DNA of 9,428 bases from Wolbachia pipientis (GTDB lineage Bacteria; Pseudomonadota; Alphaproteobacteria; Rickettsiales; Anaplasmataceae). This document shows positions 1 through 4,684 of the stretch, piece after piece; position 1 is the first letter of the stretch; every line of letters starts with the position of its first letter. The notes beneath the pieces were generated by a model, which saw nothing but the letters and a program-made list of their open reading frames with translations, did not search any database and was not told the origin of the DNA. The position numbers and the translations under genes were made by a program. Where the stretch lies: the NCBI RefSeq assembly GCF_023661085.1, contig NZ_JAHDJT010000045.1, positions 1 through 9,428 on the forward strand, read 5' to 3'.

Positions 1-263
1 AAAATAGAGAGTGGAATAACTAGCTACCTCGGGGTTTTATTGTCTTTTTTCCCTGTTTGGTAAATTTCTTAAGCATAAAGGTTACACCAACTTTCGTTAT
101 CAAACAAGATAAGTTCGCTAAACCTCTAATCGTAGAGAAACTTTTCAATTTACCATTGAGATTTAGTATAATATACCAATATGATTATTTTAGCTTGCAG
201 TTTTAAAATCACATAGTATAATAAGTTTATAGTAATTTTTAATATATTATATAAGAAACAATT
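1..263. other. Leading intergenic stretch, no confident gene
   Basis: No gene is supported here. The minus strand is open from 184 to 20 (about 54 codons ending in TAG at 20-22). The only ATG lies deep inside it, and the translation (ending KKTIKPRGS) was not recognised, so it may be chance or the tail of a decayed gene. The stretch is AT-rich, especially after 160, where it holds the promoter-like site for the next gene. Confidence 0.4.
195..222 (+). promoter_or_regulatory. Candidate sigma70-type promoter for the 264-755 gene
   Basis: TTGCAG (195-200) is followed after 16 bases by a perfect TATAAT (217-222), about 40 bases before the ATG at 264. The -35 box matches the consensus only in TTG. 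In AT-rich DNA a TATAAT can occur by chance, so this is suggestive only. Confidence 0.4.
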
Positions 264-755
264 ATGTACAATAAGTTAATATATTCACTAATTCAAGAAT
301 TTCGTCCAGAACTATCAAGCAAGGAAATAGAGAAATATTCTAGTGAATTGCAGAAGCTAAGTTCTAAATTTGATCAGCTACACACTAGATACGTTTGTGA
401 AAATAAACTGGGTTTGCTTTTCGACGCACGTTATCAAATAAACGTTAAAGGGGAAAGTTATATTATTAAAGATTATCAATGTTATTTTGTTAAAGGCTTG
501 GAAGAAATCTTGAGGAATAATCCGCAAATTTCCTTAAGAGAAGCTATCGATTCTATGAAAAAGGTAGTTGATGTTGATTATGAACACGCTATTAATTCTA
601 TGACAGAGATAATTGGTCCTGATTATATTCCTGATATTGTTTCTGATTGCAAAATAATTGATATTGATAATATTATTACACATCATTATGAAGACGTCAG
701 GGATTATGAATCTGATAATCATTATTATTCAGATGGTAATGATATTTGGTATTAG
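264..755 (+). CDS. Hypothetical protein with a 15-residue repeat region
   Basis: 163-aa protein that I do not recognise. It has no signal peptide or membrane segment, so it is probably soluble. Residues 1-45 are helix-prone and charged (the run SSKEIEKYSSELQKLSSKF could form a short coiled coil). Residues 94-138 form three degenerate 15-residue units starting AIDSM, AINSM and DIVSD. The C-terminus (139-163) is strongly acidic and rich in Tyr, His and Trp, ending NDIWY. The ATG at 264 is the first in-frame start; the sequence before it (taagaaacaatt) has only a weak purine-rich ribosome site. It stands alone: the next gene downstream is on the opposite strand. No function is proposed. It may be a lineage-restricted protein, and a real gene is likely given its length, clean start and upstream TATAAT. 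Confidence 0.7.
   Translation: MYNKLIYSLIQEFRPELSSKEIEKYSSELQKLSSKFDQLHTRYVCENKLGLLFDARYQINVKGESYIIKDYQCYFVKGLEEILRNNPQISLREAIDSMKKVVDVDYEHAINSMTEIIGPDYIPDIVSDCKIIDIDNIITHHYEDVRDYESDNHYYSDGNDIWY
543..677 (+). repeat. Three in-frame 45-bp degenerate tandem repeats
   Basis: Three consecutive 45-bp units (543-587, 588-632, 633-677) encode residues 94-108, 109-123 and 124-138. The first two share gctat-gattctatga at DNA level and the pattern A-I-(D/N)-S-M-x-x-(V/I)-(V/I)-x-x-D-Y in protein. The third keeps the I-I-D-I-D spacing but has lost the AIxSM start. This looks like an old internal duplication. Confidence 0.55.
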
Positions 756-828
756 GATCATAGCTTGAAATCCCTGCAGAAATACAAGCGTCAAGTTAGT
801 TTGAAGTGGTGTGTTTAGCAGAAAAAGA

Positions 829-877
829 AACTACTGAGTTGACCTTTTGTGTGTGACATATTTTTTCCTCAGTAGTT
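829..877. repeat. 10-bp perfect inverted repeat, possible terminator stem
   Basis: aactactgag (829-838) pairs perfectly with ctcagtagtt (868-877) across a 29-base loop. It lies 74 bases past the stop of the 264-755 gene. The loop is long, and there is no T-run directly after the stem; a run of Ts lies inside the loop at 861-866. A role as transcription terminator is therefore uncertain, and it could be a remnant of a small inverted-repeat element. Confidence 0.4.
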
Positions 878-934
878 AAATAGCTACTTTATAACGAACT
901 TTGTCAGTAACCGCTAGGTTTTTTAGTTGCCGTG

Positions 935-1015
935 CAATAAAGCCATCCCAGTGTCGGAGCTACTTGAATGACAGAAGAAGGGGGTATCTTCATGACACCG
1001 TCATAAGGGAACCAG
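935..1015. repeat. Candidate dispersed intergenic repeat
   Basis: A GC-richer block contains catcccagtgtcgg near 945-958, a tgaatgacagaag element near 965-977 and a second ccagtgt at 1012-1018. It also contains a small hairpin, atgac-acc-gtcat (992-1004). The CCAGTGT and ATGACA words are typical of short repeats scattered through Wolbachia intergenic DNA. This is recognition by style; no second copy is present in the window. Confidence 0.4.
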
Positions 1016-1039
1016 TGTAAGGAAGGTACCTTCCTTACA
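1016..1039. repeat. Perfect 24-bp palindrome
   Basis: The two 12-base arms, tgtaaggaaggt and accttccttaca, are exact reverse complements with no loop, centred on GGTACC. It lies 25 bases past the stop of the BamE-like gene. There is no T-tract on either side, so it is not a standard intrinsic terminator. It could be a protein-binding site, a bidirectional transcript-end structure or the core of a palindromic repeat element. Confidence 0.6.
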
Positions 1040-1063
1040 GGAAAACTCTATAGTCAGCAGATT

Positions 1064-1402
1064 TCAATCAATAACAGCTAAAGATCTCTCTGCAACGTTA
1101 ATTTCTTTTATATCTGTAACTCTATCATCCTGATCGAACGAGATTTGCAAAGACTTGCTGCTATACTTTCTTTTCCCTAAGAAATTAGATTGTTTAATTT
1201 TATATGAGATATAATACCAAGCATTTTCATCAAATTTAGATACTAATGTTGGCGACCCTAAAGTGTGGACCACTTTTTCTTTATTATCACCTACTTTTAT
1301 CTTGTTCCATAATTCAACGCTGATGCCTGGAGCCCCGTGATTGTGAATAGTGTGTGTACAGCTTACTAGAGATAGTAAAACAAGAAATATTAATGCTCGC
1401 AT
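1064..1402 (-). CDS. bamE: Outer-membrane assembly lipoprotein, BamE/SmpA-OmlA family
   Basis: 112-aa lipoprotein. Residues 1-14 are a short signal peptide leading to a lipobox, LVSC, with Cys15 as the expected lipidated residue, so the mature protein should be anchored in the outer membrane facing the periplasm. Residues 32-97 carry the SmpA/OmlA pattern: a helix with G-D-N-K-E-K-V, then the turn LGSPTL, the W-Y-Y-I-S-Y strand, and a final strand with SLQISFDQDDRVTDI. In E. coli BamE is an accessory subunit of the BAM complex, which inserts beta-barrel proteins. The length matches the family. The ATG at 1402 is directly followed by the signal peptide; no clear Shine-Dalgarno is visible before it. 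The gene diverges from nrdB, and a promoter candidate lies at 1429-1458. Family assignment is strong; the exact role in this organism is inferred. Confidence 0.85.
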   Translation of the reverse strand: MRALIFLVLLSLVSCTHTIHNHGAPGISVELWNKIKVGDNKEKVVHTLGSPTLVSKFDENAWYYISYKIKQSNFLGKRKYSSKSLQISFDQDDRVTDIKEINVAERSLAVID

Positions 1403-1428
1403 TTTTTTTGATAAATCGTTGTGAAATT

Positions 1429-1458
1429 ACAATACACTAATAAGCTACCTGTAGTCAA
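1429..1458 (-). promoter_or_regulatory. Promoter candidate for the bamE-like gene
   Basis: Read on the minus strand, TTGACT (1458-1453) is followed after 18 bases by TATTGT (1434-1429), 26 bases before the ATG. Five of six -35 bases and four of six -10 bases fit the sigma70 consensus. It faces away from the nrdB promoter. Confidence 0.5.
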
Positions 1459-1475
1459 ATTTTGCAAAAGTTAAA

Positions 1476-1506
1476 TTGACTGATTTTTGATATCGCTTAA
1501 TATAAT
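1476..1506 (+). promoter_or_regulatory. Promoter candidate for nrdB
   Basis: TTGACT (1476-1481) and a perfect TATAAT (1501-1506) are separated by 19 bases, slightly longer than ideal, ending 29 bases before the nrdB ATG. Its -35 box lies only 17 bases from the -35 box of the divergent bamE promoter, and the two boxes form an inverted repeat. Confidence 0.5.
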
Positions 1507-1535
1507 ATTTACTTCAGAAAACAATTAGGTGTTCT

Positions 1536-2531
1536 ATGTCATTATTAAAAGCAGATCCAATATATAAGCCCTTCAACTACCCTTGGGCATATGATGCGTG
1601 GTTACAGCAACAAAGAATACATTGGATACCGGAAGAAGTTCCGCTTGCTGACGATGTAAAAGATTGGAAAACTAAACTTTCGAATGTGGAGAAAAACCTA
1701 CTCACTCAGATTTTTAGGTTCTTTACTCAAGCGGACATTGAAGTAAATAACTGCTATATGAGGCATTATTCAAATATATTTAAGCCAACAGAAATATGCA
1801 TGATGCTTGCCAGCTTTTCCAACATGGAAACCATACACATTGCAGCCTACTCATACCTTTTAGACACAATTGGCATGCCGGAAAGTGAATATCAAGCGTT
1901 CTTGAAGTATGATGCTATGAGGAAGAAGTATGAATACATGTTAGAATTCGAGGAAAGTAAAAAACACGATAAAAAACATGTAGCTAAAACTCTAGCAGTA
2001 TTTGGTGCATTTACTGAAGGATTGCAGTTATTCGCATCATTTGCAATTTTGCTCAATTTTCAACGTTTTGGGAAAATGAAAGGCATGGGGCAAATAATTG
2101 CTTGGTCAGCACGTGATGAAACTTTGCACACCAACTCGATTATCAATTTATTCAACACGTTTATTAAAGAGAATAATGAAATTTGGAATGACGAGTTTAA
2201 AGAGGAATTATATTCTGCATGTCACACTATTGTCGGGCTTGAAGACGAATTTATAAAGCTTGCTTTTGATTTAGGGGACGTTGAAGGACTATCTGCAGAA
2301 GAAGTGCGCAATTATATACGCTATATAGCAAACAGACGGTTAACGCAATTAGGCCTGAAACCCATATATGACATTAATGATAATCCCCTTCCGTGGCTTG
2401 ACGAAATACTAAATGGTGTGGAACACACGAATTTTTTTGAAAATAGAGTAACAGAATATAGCCGCGCAGCAACCCAAGGCACATGGGAAGAAGCTTTCGC
2501 TGAAAATGATACTGATGATAAAGAGCGCTAA
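1536..2531 (+). CDS. nrdB: Ribonucleoside-diphosphate reductase, class I small (beta) subunit
   Basis: 331-aa R2 subunit of class I ribonucleotide reductase. It holds the diiron-tyrosyl radical cofactor that the large subunit (NrdA, not in this window) uses to reduce ribonucleoside diphosphates to deoxy forms in the cytoplasm. The metal ligands can be read from motifs: Asp67, Glu98 and His101 (METIH), Glu161, Glu195 and His198 (DETLH). The radical tyrosine is Tyr105. The spacings D-E (31), E-H-Y (3 and 7) and E-E (34) match E. coli NrdB exactly; the segment between Glu98 and Glu161 is 26 residues shorter, and the length fits the shorter alpha-proteobacterial form. The C-terminus (FFENRVTEYS...) keeps the family pattern. 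The ATG at 1536 follows aggtg (1527-1531) with four bases between. It appears to be transcribed alone from the promoter at 1476-1506. Confidence 0.95.
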   Translation: MSLLKADPIYKPFNYPWAYDAWLQQQRIHWIPEEVPLADDVKDWKTKLSNVEKNLLTQIFRFFTQADIEVNNCYMRHYSNIFKPTEICMMLASFSNMETIHIAAYSYLLDTIGMPESEYQAFLKYDAMRKKYEYMLEFEESKKHDKKHVAKTLAVFGAFTEGLQLFASFAILLNFQRFGKMKGMGQIIAWSARDETLHTNSIINLFNTFIKENNEIWNDEFKEELYSACHTIVGLEDEFIKLAFDLGDVEGLSAEEVRNYIRYIANRRLTQLGLKPIYDINDNPLPWLDEILNGVEHTNFFENRVTEYSRAATQGTWEEAFAENDTDDKER

Positions 2532-2556
2532 TTAGTTTCTTCGCGTTATCCAAGAC

Positions 2557-2585
2557 TTGACATTGGGTTTATAATATGCCATAAT
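2557..2585 (+). promoter_or_regulatory. Strong sigma70-type promoter for the ankyrin gene
   Basis: A perfect TTGACA (2557-2562), a 17-base spacer and CATAAT (2580-2585, five of six) lie 23 bases before the ATG at 2609. This is one of the best promoter matches in the window. It indicates that transcription is meant to enter the reading frame that begins at 2609. Confidence 0.65.
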
Positions 2586-2608
2586 AAATTTATAGCTTGG
2601 AGGAAAAA

Positions 2609-2770
2609 ATGCAGGAATTAGATAGAATACTATTAGCAGTCGATTGTAGCCAAAATCTGAACAAGGAGAATATAGCCGATAAAATAAAAGCTGAAATAGA
2701 AGCTAAGCTCAATGAAGAAAATTTAGATGAGCAAGTTAAGGAAGGTTTAGAATGGCATCGTAAGCGATGA
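2609..2770 (+). CDS. 53-codon leader ORF: 5' part of an interrupted ankyrin gene
   Basis: ATG at 2609 follows an excellent Shine-Dalgarno, ggagg (2599-2603), five bases upstream, and a strong promoter. The product is 53 residues, charged and helix-prone, starting MQELDRILLAVDC and ending EWHRKR, then TGA at 2768-2770. The reading frame continues without a shift: EENNFDLKKF, then the ankyrin repeats annotated from 2813. I therefore read this as the N-terminal part of one ankyrin protein cut by a nonsense codon, not as an independent gene. If UGA is read as stop, only this short peptide is made efficiently. Alternatives are a naturally short peptide gene or low-level readthrough. Confidence 0.65.
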   Translation: MQELDRILLAVDCSQNLNKENIADKIKAEIEAKLNEENLDEQVKEGLEWHRKR

Positions 2771-2812
2771 GAAGAAAATAATTTTGATTTAAAGAAGTTT
2801 CCATATTGTGAT

Positions 2813-3850
2813 TTGCTATATCTGGCAGTTAAGCTTGATTGTGAAAAGTTAACAGAGTTACTAATAGAAAATGGGTTTGATATCAGTGATGAAAAGAACT
2901 CACCTTTGCATTGGGCTGCTAGGTGGGGAAGTTTAAGAGTAGCAGAGCTTTTACTAGAGAAAGGAATAAGTGTTGACGTACAGAATAGCTCAGGAGAAAC
3001 CCCTTTGCATTTTGCTATTAGACATGGGTCAAAAAATGAAGAGATAGTAAAATTTCTGATACAAAAAAGAGCAAATGTTAATGCGGAAGACCAAGAGGGA
3101 TTTGCTCCTTTACATTGTGCTGCTTACTACAAAGCTATAGAAATAGTAAGATCTCTGTTAGAGGGGCAAGCAATTACTGATGTACAAAATAAATATGGGG
3201 AAACTCCTTTACGTTGCGCTGCTGAGCATCGATATGCGCAAATAGTAGAGGCTCTATTAAAAGGAGGGGTAGGTGCTGACGTGCAAGATAAAAATGGAGA
3301 AACCCCTCTGCATGCTACTAAAAATAATCTGAATTGTGCTACTGAGAGTGAACAGGTACAAGTAGTGACAGTCTTGTTACAAGGAAAAGCAAAGGTTGAT
3401 TTACAAGACGAAAAAGGAAAAACTCCTTTGCATTATGCTGCTGAGCGTGGACACACACAAATAGCAAAGGTTCTATTAAAAAGAGGGGCAAATGTTGACG
3501 CACAGGATAAAGGTGGACAAACTCCTTTGTCCTATGAAGGCGGTTTCAATTCCAAAATAACAAAACTTCTACTAGACCATGGTGCAGACCCATCACGCAT
3601 TCATAAACCTCGAGCTATCATAATGGGAATTATTGTGGGTACATTAGCTGCTATCATAACTCCATTAGTACTTGTTTGTACTACTGCATTACCTGCGCTA
3701 GCAATCATTGGAATTACTGTAGCATCTGCGCTAATAGTTGGTAGAATTTCCTATGGGGTTGCGTATAAGTCATCAGAGCATTCGTTAAATAGCACGTTAA
3801 GTAGGGTTAGCTGTAATACTGTGGGTAACGAGACGACTGTTAATCTATAA
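2813..3850 (+). CDS. Ankyrin-repeat protein with C-terminal membrane anchor (start lost or unusual)
   Basis: About 345 aa if started at TTG 2813. Ankyrin repeats mediate protein-protein contacts; in Wolbachia such proteins are candidate effectors acting on host proteins, but no target can be named. Eight repeat units are visible, the first and last partial. Unit starts (SPLHWAA, TPLHFAI, APLHCAA, TPLRCAA, TPLHATK, TPLHYAA, TPLSYEG) occur about every 33 residues from residue 30 to about 262; one unit (164-203) carries an insert. Residues 268-312 are hydrophobic, enough for one or two membrane segments, followed by a polar 33-residue tail. There is no Shine-Dalgarno before TTG 2813 and no ATG, GTG or other good start nearby. 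The frame is open back to TGA 2768-2770 and, beyond it, to the well-equipped ATG at 2609. The gene is thus probably a recent nonsense pseudogene of a roughly 413-codon ankyrin gene, or expressed only by readthrough or reinitiation. Confidence 0.75.
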   Translation: MLYLAVKLDCEKLTELLIENGFDISDEKNSPLHWAARWGSLRVAELLLEKGISVDVQNSSGETPLHFAIRHGSKNEEIVKFLIQKRANVNAEDQEGFAPLHCAAYYKAIEIVRSLLEGQAITDVQNKYGETPLRCAAEHRYAQIVEALLKGGVGADVQDKNGETPLHATKNNLNCATESEQVQVVTVLLQGKAKVDLQDEKGKTPLHYAAERGHTQIAKVLLKRGANVDAQDKGGQTPLSYEGGFNSKITKLLLDHGADPSRIHKPRAIIMGIIVGTLAAIITPLVLVCTTALPALAIIGITVASALIVGRISYGVAYKSSEHSLNSTLSRVSCNTVGNETTVNL

Positions 3851-3858
3851 CTGCCCTT

Positions 3859-3911
3859 ACCACAGTAACCGCACTATAGGCTTTATTTTTCTTAGGGCAA
3901 TGGTTTCTAGA
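3859..3911 (-). pseudogene. Decayed second copy of the secA 3' end
   Basis: Read on the minus strand this translates as SRNHCPKKNKAYSAVTVV, which lines up with the end of SecA in this window (SRNDKCPC...[13 protein letters not shown]). At DNA level the 16 bases at 3859-3874 are identical to 4675-4690. The blocks agaaac, tgccct and aagaaa recur in the same order. The gaps relative to secA are 3, 12 and 3 bases, all multiples of three. The metal-binding Cys-x-Cys...Cys-His set is lost except for one Cys. The frame ends at TAA inside the ankyrin gene tail (3840-3842) and is blocked upstream by TAA at 3915-3917, so it is a non-functional fragment. Confidence 0.7.
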
Positions 3912-4004
3912 TCGTTATAACTCCATAATAGGCTTTTTGGGGCCTGATATCTAGCGTGAAACAAAGTCTAAGCTGAGAACAACCAGTCCTGTAAAATAAA
4001 TTAA

Positions 4005-4032
4005 TTGACATGCCGTTTATAGCATATAAAAT
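4005..4032 (+). promoter_or_regulatory. Promoter candidate for the 4097-4684 membrane protein
   Basis: A perfect TTGACA (4005-4010), 16-base spacer and TAAAAT (4027-4032, five of six) precede the GTG start at 4097 by 64 bases. This indicates the membrane protein gene has its own transcription unit rather than relying on the ankyrin gene upstream. Confidence 0.55.
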
Positions 4033-4096
4033 ACTTATATAAATTTTAGGGTACAAGATAAACCTAAAAAAAACTGTAAGTATAAAAAGGAGCAAA

Positions 4097-4684
4097 GTGT
4101 TTGGTTTAAATTATTTAATGATGATGGAGATAGCGGCAATAATAGGGGCTATAGTGAGCATTTTAATAGGTCTTGTACTGAGTACTTTGACTAGTTTTTC
4201 ACCTCTGATAATAGGTGGAATCGTTGGCGGCATCTCCGTAGTACCATTAATTGCAGCTCTCATCACAACTCCTCCATCCGCAGGTCCACATAATCGTAAT
4301 ATGAGTGGTTCACTAAAAGCAATTGTGTACCTAGGTGGCTTATTTACTGGGAGCGTTATAACTGGAATTGGTCTTGTTGCATATGGCGTTACTCCAATAA
4401 CCAAGGTAGATTCTTTATTGTCTTTATCAACTACAGCAAATTCTTTGTTATCTATAGGGGTTATAGCACTATTATTTCCAATTGTAGCTGCAATTGGAGT
4501 AGGTATTGTAATTAAGCTTGCCGGAGTAGTGAAAAAGCATATATCTAATAAACAAACAAAACCACCAGAGGAAGAATCTAGGCCTCCTCAACAAATAAAA
4601 CCAGAACGTTTACCGGATAGCGAGTTAAGTGAGGTTAATATAGATGAGCACACACGGCCCTCAGCTACTAATTCACCACAGTAA
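4097..4684 (+). CDS. Hypothetical multi-pass membrane protein with a proline-rich tail
   Basis: 195-aa protein that I do not recognise. Four hydrophobic segments are visible at about residues 8-31, 34-57, 73-97 and 117-145, rich in Ile, Gly, Leu and Val. A hydrophilic tail follows (146-195), beginning with KKHISNK and rich in Pro, Glu and Ser ([12 protein letters not shown]). It should sit in the inner membrane, with the positively charged start of the tail probably cytoplasmic. GTG 4097 is preferred because aaaagg-agc (ggag at 4089-4092) is placed four bases before it; an ATG run at 4118 (Met8) is an alternative with no such site. Its last 17 bases overlap the last 17 bases of secA on the opposite strand, an uncommon tail-to-tail overlap. 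Probably a lineage-restricted accessory gene; function unknown. Confidence 0.7.
   Translation: MFGLNYLMMMEIAAIIGAIVSILIGLVLSTLTSFSPLIIGGIVGGISVVPLIAALITTPPSAGPHNRNMSGSLKAIVYLGGLFTGSVITGIGLVAYGVTPITKVDSLLSLSTTANSLLSIGVIALLFPIVAAIGVGIVIKLAGVVKKHISNKQTKPPEEESRPPQQIKPERLPDSELSEVNIDEHTRPSATNSPQ

Larger units (their letters stand above)
756..1063. other. Non-coding interval with inverted repeats
   Basis: About 308 bases lie between the 3' ends of two convergent genes. No ORF or RNA gene is evident. It contains a 10-bp inverted repeat (829-838/868-877), a more GC-rich repeat-like block (about 935-1015) and a perfect palindrome (1016-1039), which are listed separately. The GC-richer block differs from the flanking AT-rich DNA and resembles the short dispersed intergenic repeats common in Wolbachia. 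Confidence 0.5.

Noticed and set aside
20..184. 54-codon minus-strand open stretch at the window start
   Set aside because: No start codon near its beginning, unrecognised translation, and length achievable by chance; mentioned only in the intergenic description.
534..722. 62-codon minus-strand frame opposite the 264-755 gene
   Set aside because: Reverse-strand echo of the 45-bp repeats; composition dominated by Ile and Asn.
2768..2770. UGA in the ankyrin gene as a selenocysteine or recoded tryptophan codon
   Set aside because: UGA serves as a normal stop in this lineage, no selenocysteine-type structure was seen after it, and Trp is encoded by TGG throughout the window's genes.
3852..3899. 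tgccct/agggca inverted repeat as a terminator of the ankyrin gene
   Set aside because: The stem is only six bases with a 36-base loop, no T-run follows, and the agggca arm is explained by the decayed secA copy.
3907..4095. 62-codon minus-strand frame between the ankyrin and membrane-protein genes
   Set aside because: Covers a promoter-containing intergenic region, has no ribosome site or recognisable sequence, and is dominated by Ile, Phe and Tyr.
4111..4404. 97-codon minus-strand frame opposite the membrane protein gene
   Set aside because: Shadow of the + strand gene, which has a better start, a Shine-Dalgarno and a coherent membrane pattern.
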